Shown here: positions 11,701-22,104 of the stretch, in pieces | How positions within the stretch are numbered: the stretch's first letter is position 1 | Layout of the letters: every line of letters starts with the position of its first letter | NCBI GenBank assembly: GCA_008638375.1 | Contig: CM018052.1 | Coordinates: 23,344,071-23,408,070 of the forward strand | Reading direction: 5' to 3' | Length of the DNA stretch: 64,000 bases | From: Nyssa sinensis | Taxonomy: Eukaryota; Streptophyta; Magnoliopsida; Cornales; Nyssaceae | Made by a program: the position numbers and the translations under genes | Notes under the pieces: model-generated | Told to the model about the DNA's origin: nothing | What the model saw: only the letters and a program-made list of their open reading frames with translations | The model's database searches: none

Positions 11701-14469
11701 CTGCATTTATTTCTTCAAGCACCCCTGCATTTAGTGCTTCAGGTGTTCCAACACTTATCTCTGCAAGCACTCCTGCATTTGGTGCTTCAAGTGCCCCTGC
11801 ATTTGGTGCTTCAAGTGCCCCTGTATTAGGTACTTCAAGCATTCCTACATTTGGTGCTTCAAGTGTCCCTGCAATTACTTGTTCAAGCAATCCTACATTT
11901 GGTGCTTCAAATGTTCCTGCATTTACTTTTGCAAGTACCCCTGCATTTAGTACTTCAAGTGTTTCTGCACTTATCTCTTCAAGCACTTCTGCATTTGGTG
12001 CTTCAAGTGCCTCTGCATTTGGTGCTTCAAGCATTCCTCCATTTGGATCTTCAAGTGTCCCTGCATTTACTTCTTCAAGCAATCCTGCATTTGGTGCTTC
12101 AAGTATTACTGCACATATCTCTTCAACCACTCCTGCATTTGGTGCTTCAAGCATTCCTCCATTTGGATCTTCAAGTGTCCTTGCATTTACTTCTTCAAGC
12201 AATCCTGCATTTGATGCTTCAAGCTCTCATGCATTTGGTGTTTCTGCATTTAGTTCTTCTAGCAGTCCTACATTCGTTGCTTCAAGTGTTATTTTATGGA
12301 CTCCTTCAATTGCATTTGTTTCTTTAAGTGTCCCCGCATTTAGCTCTTCAAGCACTCCTGCATTTGGTGCTACAAGTATCTCTGCAATTAGTTCTTCAAG
12401 CACTCCTGCATTTGGCGCTTCTAGCATCCCTACATTTATCCCTTCAAGCACTCCTACATTCGGTGCTTCTACATTTAGTTCTTCAAGCAGTCCTGCATCT
12501 GGTGCTTCAAGTGTTCCTGCATTTATTTCTTCAAGCACTCCTACATTTGGTGCTTCAAGTGTTCCCACATTTACTTTTTCAACCACTCTTACATTTCGTG
12601 CTTCAAGTACTCCAACATACTGTTTTGGCTCCACTTCAGCCTTTGGTCAATCAACTTCTGCATTGAGTACCTCCAGCCCATTTGGGACGGTTCCATATGC
12701 TTTTGGGGCTTGGAGTTCCCATTCTGGTGAGTCTTCTATATCATTCATCAATTATGCAACTTGTGCTGCTAAATTTTCTTGTGGTGGTAATTGTTCCATT
12801 TATGTTTTCAAGGAACTACTGTAGTTCTACTAATGCCTTCTGTTCTGCTTGTTTTTCTTTTAAACTGTTGTGTAGGATCCCAGACAACACAAGCATTGGG
12901 AGACACTAATTTTGGAAGTGGATCACTTAGAGGGAGTGCAGCCGTTGCTTATACCACAACGGCTGATGATTATTATCCTGCTGAAAAGCTGGTGTCCATA
13001 TCAGCCATGCCTGCCTACCAAAATAAAAGCCCAGAAGAATTGAGGTGGGAAGACTATAAAATTGGGAATAAAGGTATGCTTCACGAGCAATCCCATGATT
13101 CAACATCCATTGGGGATTATGTAACTATCTAATGTCAAATGGGGCTTCCATGTTTATGCCATATTATAAAAAATATATTAAAGAATAAACCAACTCTGTA
13201 TAAATGAGAAAGAACATAATGGCTAGATGAGTATTGTCATAATATATGCATATAGCTTTTGAGTTTTTCAATGTAAGTCCATGTAACTAGGGATGTCGAA
13301 TATATTTTTCAAATTGGCTTTTCTAAGAATGGCATTAATTGACTCTTTGTGATGACTCACAATTCAGGTAGTCTGAATCCTAGTCAAAAGAGATATGGAG
13401 TCCGAAGGAGAGGGAAAACTGCAGGTAAAACTGGTTTTGGTGCCCACAAGCCTCGTTCTTCTGGTTTTGGAGTGGCTTCTACTCCCATTGTTAGTTCATC
13501 ACCCTTTGTTGCATCATCCTCCACAGACCATTTTGCTCCAACTTTATCCACCACACCTGCTTTTGCAGCCGATTCCTCTTCTTCACTTTTTGGTGCATCC
13601 AATTCACTGGCATTTGGGCCATCACCTTCAATCGCCGGTCATGCTTCAGCTCTGGCAGCTGTTCCAACACTTTTATGTGGCTCGAATATTGCTAACATTT
13701 TTCCATCCCCATTGTTTTTGTCTACTGCACCCCCACTTGGGTGGACAAGTGTGGCTTTTGGGCAGACTACTACTCCCAACTCTGGTCAATCAACCATATT
13801 TAGTACATCAATACCATCAAATGGGTTTGGACAGAATGTAGTCTCAAGCTCACCACAATTGCTTTCTTCGAGCAATCCTGTTGGTTTTGGTCAAGCGATT
13901 GTAAGCTACTAAACTTTTATCTTGCTCTTCAGCATTGGATATGTATCATACATAATGGCTAGATTGACTTACATAGGCATCTTACTTGATTTTTGCTGCT
14001 CATTTTCATAGTTCACAACATATTTTTCTCTTTCACTCTGTCCCCCTTTATGGTTTCCAACTTTCCATAGTACCTTTTAGTTTGATTTAAGATTTTGTGT
14101 TGTAGCTTATATATTCAGATGAGGTTGGATTTTTCAACTGCACACTATTTTTACATGCAGCCTTCTTTCTTCACTCTCTCATTCAGCAGGTTTAACTTCT
14201 AGTAGCAACTTTAGCCAGACATCAGGTAGTTAACTTCAAGAGGTTTATTTCATTTCAGTTCCTTCGAGTGTTCGTCCTTTCATTCCTTTTCTTTTTTGAC
14301 AAAACTTATGTACGGGTGTTCTATCTACCTAATATAATTTTGTATGCCACTTTTGGTAGGTCCAAGTGGCTTTGCCGGCATTACAGGTGTCTGTGGTCAG
14401 AGTAAATCGGACCAAGATCCAGCATTTCAGGTGTCTCCGGTCAGAGTACTTCCAGCCAACATCCATTAA
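5751..14469 (+). CDS. NUP98-like FG nucleoporin, truncated form without the autoproteolytic C-terminal domain
   Basis: Proposed exons are 5751-5769, 6714-6992, 9151-12726, 12876-13073, 13368-13889, 14190-14225 and 14360-14469. That is about 1,579 residues starting MSDSNNPSSGQSS. The first four introns are all phase 1 with GT..AG borders, and each junction restores the frame. Residues of roughly 110-1290 are FG-type repeats built on an 8-residue AFGASSxP unit. Residues near 1328-1357 contain SISAMPAYQNKSPEELRWED, the GLEBS motif that in NUP98 binds the mRNA-export factor Rae1. A basic stretch (KRYGVRRRGKTAGK) and more FG/SFG sequence follow. The product would line the nuclear pore channel. Usual plant NUP98 proteins are about 1,000 residues and end in an autopeptidase domain (HFS cleavage site). 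None of that domain was found before the retrotransposon at 17.3 kb. The 3' end is uncertain. The strong donor at 13901 is phase 0 and does not fit the next exon; the model uses a weaker GT after 13889, while read-through would stop at 13912. The exon 3 acceptor is purine-rich. It may be a functional paralogue or a decaying partial copy. Confidence 0.75.
6187..6380. mobile_element. hAT-type MITE in intron 1 of the NUP98-like gene
   Basis: This element of about 193 bp begins CAGTGGCGGACCT and ends AGGTCCGTCATTG, giving imperfect terminal inverted repeats that match at all but two or three positions. The 8-bp sequence ATTTGCTC occurs at 6180-6187 and again at 6381-6388, as expected for a hAT target duplication, overlapping the terminal C by one base. 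The interior has a G-run and 'GGGGGGCAAAA', typical of a common plant repeat. It lies entirely in the intron and does not affect the proposed exons. Confidence 0.7.
6993..9150 (+). other. Intron 2 of the NUP98-like gene
   Basis: A 2.16-kb intron between the GTAAAT donor and an AAG acceptor. No coding exon was recognised inside. The last 35 bases before the acceptor are almost all A and G, rather than a pyrimidine tract. A GC-rich block at about 9055-9115 containing GGGCTAGCCACCATAGTGTG looks like inserted repeat sequence. The true exon start could therefore lie a few codons away: the frame is open back to 9117, and several AAG acceptors in this stretch keep the same phase. Confidence 0.55.
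9350..12640 (+). repeat. Coding minisatellite, 24-bp unit (8-residue FG repeats)
   Basis: The exon is almost entirely a head-to-tail array of a 24-bp unit encoding variants of AFGASSAP. Units ending in SSIA, SSSVP, ITSSSTP and LISSTTP alternate, and blocks of four to six units (96-144 bp) recur as higher-order repeats. By length there are about 135 units. All length changes seen are multiples of 3, so the sense frame stays open throughout. Because the unit is a multiple of 3 with no stop in several frames, long open frames also appear in the +1 frame and on the antisense strand. These read as LHLVLQVP-type and LEAPNAGA-type repeats and are judged to be by-products. Confidence 0.9.
12962..13073 (+). 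other. GLEBS (Rae1-binding) motif exon segment of the NUP98-like gene
   Basis: The segment encodes ADDYYPAEKLVSISAMPAYQ followed by NKSPEELRWEDYKIGNKG. The pattern SISAMPxYxxKSxEELRxEDY is the conserved GLEBS core of NUP98 proteins. In the known family it folds onto the beta-propeller of Rae1/Gle2. It is the strongest single piece of evidence for the gene's identity, because FG repeats alone are shared by many nucleoporins. Confidence 0.85.
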
Positions 14470-17296
14470 TTTTGTTTTACACCCGTTGTATTTAGTACCA
14501 TACCCTATGACCTGGTTAACTTAAAAGTGTGACAAGACCTACGACGAAAGCACATTCCCTGAGTAGCAAACAATGTGTTTTCTCTCTTGAAATGTGGTAA
14601 TGCAGAATAGAAATCTATCCCAAGGATGGGTTAGGGTTTTGATTGGATGAAAAAATTATATAAAACTGTAGAGGGACATGAAAGATGTTAAGACTAAGGT
14701 TAAATAGAAAGCATATGCAAACCAGCTGTCTATCAAGGATTTGGAAATTTTACATCCAAGAAAGGATATATTGGCAGCAGCAAATTTTGTTTACCAACAT
14801 GAAATTGGATTTTGATGGCTTTTTCAATATTACAAGAGTTGTAGTTTTGTACAAAGGAGAGGGGAAGGAAAATGGTCAGCCTGTATTGGACTTGGGACTT
14901 GAGGAAACATGTTCAGTGGATAAGTGGAGCGCAGGTTTGGGCTGCTTTTTGTTGGACTGCACTTTGTTTCCTGCAGTAAACAGAGAACTGTGTGAAAGAA
15001 ACTGTTTAGCTGTAATTTTTTTTTTCCAGTTCCCACCCTTGTACTTTGTTTGGTGAGAGGGTTGGAAATTTAGGGGAAGGACAAGGCAAAGAGATGGATA
15101 AACAGAAGGTAAGGAAAGAAAATTATCTTTCCTCGAGAAGTTTGATTGAGCAGGAAGGAAAAGATGAAAGACCTGTTCATACTTTGCCTTTGTATGTTTT
15201 GATGTAAAATATTTTTTGAAAATACTTTTTAGCATTAAACGTAAATTTTTTTGTATGATTATTATGAAAGTAGTCTGCAATACTTAAAAATGACTCATTT
15301 TTCCTCATATCATTTCCTGGATATATGCTTAGAGCTCATATGCCAAAATAATAGACATAAATGTACATAAACATATACACACTCATGCATATACACACAC
15401 AAAATATGTATATATACCAACTAACATTTATATACAAATATTTACATGTTCATATGTAAGTATGTGTAAGTATATATACTTTTTTGTGATACATGTGTAT
15501 GTGTACACCAACTCATATATACACCAATATAAATTGGCTACATTCACATTTATATACATGCTTAGGTAAATATTTAACATGCAATTTTTAAGAGTTAACA
15601 AATTATTTATTTCTAAAGCTTCAAGCAAACATCAGAAAAAAAATAAATGATCTTTCTCATGTTAAAAAGTTTACTTTTTACATGCAATATATTTGAAAGA
15701 AATATAATATTAAATACTTAGAAACCATCTTATAAATTGCTTCTCTTGGATATTAACTTCTAAATAATTCAAAAGTTCTTATATCTCAAATAATTTATGG
15801 AGAGATACAATATTATTTGTTGAGATATTGATTAAATGAGTGATTTTCAATTGGATATTAGTTTGATAATTTTATTTATTTATCTTTACATAAAAAACAA
15901 TTGTAACGTCAAACAACTTCAAGTATTACTTGAATATATGTAACTATTGTGATACATGGGAATTATGAGAAAATTCACTAGGTGTTAAACAAAATATAAA
16001 AAGTTGTCTATAAGAGGGAAGAGAAAAAGAACACTTTGGGATTTTAAGAATGAAAATAGAGTATACTTGAGCTTTTTTAAAAGAGTTGAAGGGCTGAAAG
16101 GAAATTCATGAAAAAATAGGGCTAAAAAACAATAAACGCAAGGGACAAGTAAGCATGTAAAACAGGCTGTACCGGCCCGGCCCCAACTTTGTTTGGGCCG
16201 AGCTTAGGCATCTGCTGGGTTCGCCAACCCTTTTTCTTTTTTTAAAATAGTTTATATTTTTTATATATATATTTACAAATAATTTATTTATATGCACAAT
16301 CCTAGATAAAATTGGCCAAAGATCATAGAAACATAAACTACGTAAAAATACGCTTAATATATACAAATATAATACATGGCACACTTGTAATCTGCACATG
16401 TATACATTGAATTACTTTAATTGACAATGTTCGTATGTTGATTGGTTAATTGGTCCATATGAACATTAAGCTTGGTATACATTAAATCACTTCAATTGAT
16501 ATAATGTTCGTATGCTGATTGACTTATTGGCTTGTATGAACATTATGACTGCATAATATTAAGTTGATAAACCTTAAAAATGATACCCAAAATATAGTTT
16601 AGAATAATTTTTTTTCTTAAATGACGTGATGTGTGTGCGTGTATAAAACAATGTTGAGAAAAAAAAATTTAAATTATAAAAGAAGAAAGTATTAGAATAA
16701 AAAGTTATACAGAAATCATTATTTAGAAATTATACATGTGAAAATAATTATTGACAATAAGATTAAAATTTAAGCCATAAAATTGAAAAGTATTAACTTT
16801 AATTATTATTTAGAAATTATCTATATTAAATACTTATTCATCCTTGTAACGAACTTATTTATTAAAAATTATGCAGAAATCAAATATTATTTCATCCCAA
16901 ATCATTGTGTTATACTATGGTGGGCATGACACTTAAAGAGCTTAGATTATGATCCAGGTCTTACATTTATTGAAACATACAAAAACTGAAAAATCAAAAT
17001 TCCCCTCTTTCTACGTACAAACCTACCATAAAACATGGCTTCAGATCACATCTGCGTGTATTTTAAGGATTAATTAAATTATATATTTTATGCAATGTAT
17101 ATTACATAATATTATTAATAAGTTATTATTTATATTAGATTTTCATTACAAATTAACAACACAAAATGTCAAGGCTTGATGAAATGTGTCTGATTGTCCT
17201 CTCATATCATGGGTTTAAGCTTCATTGTTGTTTCTTTTATTAATTTAAAATATTGTTGCTTCTTTTTATCTCTTACTAATTTTAAGAAATTGTGGA
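14470..17296. other. Intergenic DNA downstream of the NUP98-like gene
   Basis: No exon of the NUP98 C-terminal domain and no other gene was recognised. An open frame at 14685-15056 encodes a protein with no familiar features and is probably chance or transcribed 3' sequence. A (CA/TA)-rich stretch lies at 15370-15560. A diverged tandem duplication of about 75 bp lies at 16401-16550. The sequence becomes strongly AT-rich after 15.6 kb. Confidence 0.6.
16401..16550. repeat. Tandem duplication, about 75-bp unit
   Basis: Two diverged copies start at TATACATT (16401 and 16476). Both contain AATGTTCGTATG(T/C)TGATTG and end ATGAACATTA. Each copy also carries mirrored AATGTTCGTAT and ATGAACATT sequences, so each could fold into a weak hairpin. 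Confidence 0.6.
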
Positions 17297-17301
17297 CGAC
17301 T
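17297..17301 (+). repeat. Target site duplication CGACT, left
   Basis: CGACT abuts the left end of the retrotransposon and is repeated exactly at 25231-25235 after its right end. Five base pairs is the usual staggered cut of Ty3/gypsy integrases. Confidence 0.85.
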
Positions 17302-17339
17302 TGTCACGCCCCGAATTCCAGCGAACCCGAGGCGTGACA
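17302..17339 (+). repeat. 38-bp left terminus, inverted copy of the right LTR end
   Basis: It reads TGTCACGCC, a 20-base loop, then GGCGTGACA. Bases 17302-17337 are the exact reverse complement of 25195-25230. The last nine bases also match the normal LTR end and join directly to ACG and the primer-binding site. Seen from the binding site, it looks like an LTR end whose 20-base loop has been flipped between short inverted arms. Everything upstream in a normal 5' LTR (about 3.1 kb) is missing, yet the target duplication sits right at this end. Confidence 0.85.
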
Positions 17340-17342
17340 ACG

Positions 17343-17360
17343 TGGTATCAGAGCTTAGGT
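17343..17360 (+). other. Primer-binding site, initiator tRNA-Met
   Basis: TGGTATCAGAGCTTAGG is complementary to the 3' end of plant initiator tRNA-Met, the usual minus-strand primer of plant retrotransposons. It follows the left terminus after a 3-base spacer (ACG). Confidence 0.9.
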
Positions 17361-18582
17361 TCGAATACCTAGAGACCGTGGGGTGTTGTTTAACACCATG
17401 AGACCCTAGAGAAAAGAATGAGACTTAGTGTGAACCTTTAGCAGCATGTGATAGAATCTTGTGTGCTATGTGGTTTTATATGTCTTGATGCATGACTTGT
17501 GGTGATTACGTGTTGATTGATGATATGTTATGATGCATGATTATGTGATTTAATGTAGTGAGATGCATGACATGTATAATGTGTGAGAATTTGTTAAGTG
17601 TACATTATGACATGCTATACGTACTCCCTAGTCGCTGATAAGAACATAACCGAGCGTTTATCTAAAATATTTTATATACACGGGTTGCATTAGTGTGCAC
17701 GAGTATGCACTATACTTGATTTCCCGGTAGATAGGGAGCATGTGAATTTTTGTGGTAGTGGTTGACTAAGATTAGAAACTCACGTCTATGCGATAGATCG
17801 TATACTTTAGGGGATCGACGGTGTGCCTAGTCATTTGAGGTATGGGTTGTACACTTAGTTATCTATACGATAGGCAGTATGCCTAGTTGCTTAGGAGACA
17901 AGTTGTGAACCTGGTTGTTTACCTGGTTGACTGTTGCTTGTGGATTCTATATGAGTGTGCTAGGTTAGTAACTAATTTTCATGGATTATAATACTATGAC
18001 TATGACATTTATACAGACTGGATTGGTCTCAGGTCTTGAGTTACAGCTGATGGATGGTACCCCATCAGCAAGTAATGAAAGGAGCTGTAATCCATGAAGG
18101 GTTATCACCTAGCTATAAAAGTAAGAGATAATAAAATACACATCAAATTTTAAAATGCTAGGATAAGGATTTGGACTGTGGAGCTTGTGTGTATAGATGG
18201 ATGCTTAGAGTGTTTATCTTTAGATTTTTAAAGCTGTTCTTGTGTTAAACCCTGGTTGTTGAGAGATGTATTGTTTTGGATAGTATTCACTGGGAGTTAA
18301 ACCTTGCTGGTGTTCAAATGTTTAAGTATGCGTATATTACATTGTTTAGATAAAATCCTTCTTAGTAGAGGACTATGTTACAACTCGGTATAAATTGTTT
18401 AGTGTAACAAATGGGTAGGGATGGTCGACATTAGTTATGTAGGTATTGATTAGGCAAGTGTGTCGTGATATATTGTGGTTGTTACTTCGAAATTGTGAAG
18501 TGTTGAAAAGTACCTACTTAATGTTCTTTTAACACCGGTGTCTAATGGGGTATTAATTTTTTCTTCTCTTTGAACTGTAGAC

Positions 18583-19452
18583 ATGCCACCGAGACAAGCT
18601 ACTCCTAGACATATACCACCTAGACGCGATGAGCCTAGGACCACTGCACCACCGTGGCATAGTTGGCCCCAAGCTGCTGCTTCGACAGATGTTGCAGTTG
18701 AGGAGGCCGTCACTTTTACACCTACTCCAGTGGAGGTAGGGCAGACTAGTGGTTCTAGGGACGTAGCGATCATTATGCGGGAATGCCTTCACACTATACA
18801 GGAGGTAGTGATGAGAGCGGTCAGGGCTGAGAGAGAGTTGGCTGAGCTTAGAGGAGTCAGAGAGCCCCAGACCCAGAGCGAGGCGACTCTAGCACAGATC
18901 CCTAGGTCTACCCCGATATACGCTGGTAAGAGGCCATCGAAGAGGTCTCGAGCCCGTGCTGCTGCTGCACGGATATCTATACCCGCCCATACTCACACTG
19001 GTAGGAGACTATTGAAGAGGTCCCGGACTGGTGCTTCTTCTACATTCACATACACATTCCAAGGGACCATTATTTGTTTTATTTGTGGACAGCCTGGCCA
19101 CAAGATGGTCACTTGTCCTTTGAGGGACCCCAGCTTGAGACAGAGGATCGAGTCTAGTCAGGAGTCATTTCCATCACCAGTACAGAGTCAAGGACGGAGG
19201 ACTCCACGACTTTGTTTTATATGCCACCAGGCTGGCCATGTTAGGGCCAATTGCCCTCAGAGACCGATTTCCCAGGACTTAGAGGAGCCACATTACTATC
19301 AGTATACCCAAGTGCATCTGCCACAGCCACTATTGGGTCAGAGACCTCCGACACCGTGTTTTCAGCATGCACCTACAGCATTGAGTGTCAGGACTCTCAG
19401 TCAGAGGGGTGGTAGGCAGGACCAGACCACTCAGAGTGGCGTTATGCAGTAG
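18583..19452 (+). CDS. Retrotransposon Gag remnant with two zinc knuckles
   Basis: The 289-residue open frame begins MPPRQATPRHIPPRRDEPRT. Two CX2CX4HX4C knuckles are visible: CFICGQPGHKMVTC at residues 165-178 and CFICHQAGHVRANC at 211-224. These bind nucleic acid during packaging. The capsid (Retrotrans_gag) region that normally lies between the N-terminus and the knuckles is absent: an acidic helix-like stretch (VRAERELAELRG) runs directly into basic KRSRARAAAAR sequence. The frame stays open, but this is an internally deleted Gag that would not be expected to form particles alone. Confidence 0.8.
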   Translation: MPPRQATPRHIPPRRDEPRTTAPPWHSWPQAAASTDVAVEEAVTFTPTPVEVGQTSGSRDVAIIMRECLHTIQEVVMRAVRAERELAELRGVREPQTQSEATLAQIPRSTPIYAGKRPSKRSRARAAAARISIPAHTHTGRRLLKRSRTGASSTFTYTFQGTIICFICGQPGHKMVTCPLRDPSLRQRIESSQESFPSPVQSQGRRTPRLCFICHQAGHVRANCPQRPISQDLEEPHYYQYTQVHLPQPLLGQRPPTPCFQHAPTALSVRTLSQRGGRQDQTTQSGVMQ

Positions 19453-19536
19453 CCAGCCTAGAGTCACCTAATTTTTTTGGACCTTCAGAGTTGTGAGGAA
19501 CATTTTTTTTTTTTTTTGTTTAGTTTATGGACTAGC

Positions 19537-19800
19537 ATATTGATAGACCATGATGCATCTCGTACATTCATATTTACTATGTTGACATGACATTAGGGGT
19601 AGAGTAATGCTGACGAGAATCTGTAGAGATTACTCGATAGAGGTAGCTGACTGCATGCCTTATTTGGGTTCTTCATCTTATTTGATGCGTCTAGTATTGG
19701 TGTTGTGTTGGGGATAGATCGGTTATTTACACTTTAGACGAGTATAGGCTGCTACAGGGGAAGAGAGACCGTGTGTACTCCTGAGGGAGATGTTTTCTTT
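19537..19800 (+). pseudogene. Retrotransposon protease-linker remnant
   Basis: ILIDHDASRTFIF (19537 onward) resembles the aspartic protease active site of this lineage, where the expected form is close to LIDPGATHSFIS. The Gly of the D-S/T-G type motif is changed. Further on, GIDRLFTL, a stop, then CYRGRETVCTPEGDVFF (19711-19800) matches the GMDWL..CYRGRVTVCTPEGD segment that follows the protease. The two parts are not in one open frame, and an in-frame TAG is present. Confidence 0.6.
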
Positions 19801-19805
19801 ATTCC

Positions 19806-21180
19806 ATGGGATGTCCATAGATCCTTTTAAGATTGACTTTATTGTGAATTAGGAAGGGTTAGACTTTAATTTGAATTGGATTGGTTTGGATTACATGATT
19901 AGAGGAGTGCTTGTTACCTTAGTTGTGAAATTGTACAAGGTGGAGTATACTTGGTTATTGATGATCTAGGATTCAATGCTTGCCTTTATACAGTGTAACG
20001 AATGAGATTAAACAGTAAACTATATGCTTGTTGTCAGTGAGATAGGCTATGAGCTTGGATATCCGTAAGGTTGGGAATATGCTTGGTTACCTGTACAACA
20101 GATTATGTGCCTATTTATGTATATGTGTATTCCTGGGATGAAATTTTGTACTGGGTGCTGATGTGGTAAGCTACGTGTTAGCTATTGAATGTTGTACGTT
20201 TACTCTATATAAGCATGCTAGTTTAGTGACCGTTATAGTGTTGCGATTATGACTTTATTTATTTATTTTTTTTTATACAGACTGGTTGTTATTAATGCAT
20301 GTATAAAAGAATGCTTAAACGTATTTATATGTGTGTGTGGATGCATGTGTGAAAAAAAAAAAAAAAAAAAATTGATATACGTTCATAAGGGAAATTGATG
20401 AAGAGTATCATTAATGTTTTATTCTTCTGAACCTTGGTATATTGATGTAAGTTTCATGATCAGAGTACATAAACTACATTGTCTACATTTGTATACCCAA
20501 TCAATATATACGTACATGAAATGAATAGACTAGTCCTTATTAGTACATGACACTTAGTCTCGGTTATATATATATAGACTAAGGTGAGAGATGATAGCTC
20601 TGCTTTTAGATTGTACTGTTGATATCTTGTGGGAAATTAGGGTACTTAGAAAAAATACTGGATGATAGATTACATTGTGGCACAGATGATGTGTATTTAT
20701 GCTATTGGGATAAATCACTAGATGATCTTATGGATCAATTTGAGGTGGGTTAGATGACATCGCATGTGTGAGAGACCTTGGGGTATCTTTGTGAATAGTG
20801 AAAAGTTTCCTTTACTTTTTACTGCGTTGAATTATTAAGGAGAGTCGTGATGCTTAGATGGAATTTGAGAGGAATTGGCGTTGACGAGCCGATGTGTTTT
20901 GAGGATTTCATTATGTGTTGTGCCATGTGGAGTGAGTCGTTACAGATGGGATTAGCACCAGGCCCTAGCAGGGAGTGTGGAGATGTCTGCACGCGGCTAC
21001 ACGCCTACCGGTGAAGCGAAGCCTACGGGGGAGGTGGTAATGGGAGGAGGTAATGCATTCCTCATCGCCTGGCTGAGGGAGAGGTGAGTGATCCATAAGT
21101 AAGGCTGCAAGTTTACATGTTACAATGCATTTTGCATTGATCTTTTATTACTATGTCGAGAAATTTTACGACTACATGGG
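19806..21180 (+). other. Retrotransposon interior without a recognisable reverse transcriptase
   Basis: This is where the reverse transcriptase and RNase H should lie. No YxDD or other RT motif was recognised in any frame. Part of the sequence (about 20020-20290) resembles the element's own leader near 17840-18010 in wording, with TACAGACTGG in both. An internal deletion or rearrangement may have replaced the RT region with leader-like DNA. A poly-A run lies at about 20353-20370. Confidence 0.45.
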
Positions 21181-22055
21181 GTTCCAGTATCCATTGTTTT
21201 TGACGGGGACCCACGTTTTACTGCCCGGTTCCGGCAGAGCCTCCAGACAGCCTTAGGGACTCAGCTAAGTTAGTACTACCTTTCATCCCCAGATTGATGG
21301 TCAGTCAGGGAGTACCATTCAGATCCTAGAGGACAGGCTTAGAGACTGCGTTATGGACTTCAGGGGTATCTGAGAGGATCACCTTGCTTTGGTAGAGTTT
21401 GCCTACAACCGTAACTATCAGTTCAGTATTGAGATGGCACCATTTGAAGCGTTGTACTGTAGGCCGTGTCGTTCACCGGTGTGTTGGACTGGGGTAGGGG
21501 AGATGGTTGTTCTGGGACTCGACTTAGTCCGTGAGATCGCAGACAAGATACAAGTGATCAAGCAGCGATTGTTGACAGCCAGAGTCGCCAGAGGAGTTAT
21601 GCAGATAGGAGGTGGTGTCCCTTGTCATTCGAGGTTAAGGACCATGTGTTCCTCAAGATACCCCCCGACGAGGTTTGAGGAGATTTGGGCGCAGTGAGAA
21701 GCTGTCGCCACGATTTATAGACCCTTTTGAGATTCTTGGGAGGGTTGGTGAGGTGGCTTATAAGCTGGCCGCACCACCGCAACTATCAGGAGTTCATGAT
21801 ATCTTTCATGTGTCGATGCTGAAGAAGTACCAGCCTGACCCCTCCCATGTATTAGATTGGATAGATCTTCAGCTAGAGGGCGACGCTTCCTATGACCAGA
21901 AACCCGTAGAGATATTAGACTCGAGGGACCAGATTTTGCGAGGCAGGACCATTCCTTTGGTCAGGGTTCGTTGGAACCATCATGGGATTGAGGAGGCTAC
22001 TTGGGAGCGTGAGGCCGAGGTCCGCACTAGGTATCCCGAGTTGTTTGATCTTTGA
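21181..22055 (+). pseudogene. Retrotransposon integrase with C-terminal chromodomain, broken
   Basis: The core begins [20 protein letters not shown], where the lineage normally has SDRDPRF around the second catalytic Asp. Frameshifts and stops follow, then DGQSGSTIQILEDRLRDCVM; the catalytic Glu of the usual GQSER motif reads Gly. LVEFAYNRNYQFSIEMAPFE is in frame at 21389-21697. The last frame (21675-22055, 126 residues) carries the GPY/F-like module (PFEILGRVGEVAYKLAAPP) and a chromodomain ending VRVRWNHHGIEEATWERE. The chromodomain directs insertion to modified chromatin in this group. The enzyme cannot be functional as read. Confidence 0.85.
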
Positions 22056-22091
22056 TGTGCTTTATTTTAAATTTCGGGACGAAATTTCTTT

Positions 22092-22104
22092 AAGGAGGAA
22101 AGGA
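22092..22104 (+). other. Polypurine tract
   Basis: AAGGAGGAAAGGA lies immediately before TGTAAAGACCCG, the start of the right LTR. It is the plus-strand priming site in this retrotransposon lineage. The upstream ATTTCGGGACGAAATTTC is the usual neighbour. Confidence 0.85.

Noticed and set aside
10301..12202. 633-residue antisense open frame of LEAPNAGA repeats
   Set aside because: It is the mirror of the 24-bp FG minisatellite; the sense strand has splice junctions and the GLEBS exon, and the antisense frame has none.
14685..15056. 123-residue open frame after the NUP98-like gene
   Set aside because: No recognisable motif, unclear start, in likely 3' flanking sequence; not supported as a gene.
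17160..17240. Possible SINE head (GGGTTTAAGC-like B box) just left of the retrotransposon
   Set aside because: Only a weak B-box resemblance and no A box, tail or duplication could be found.
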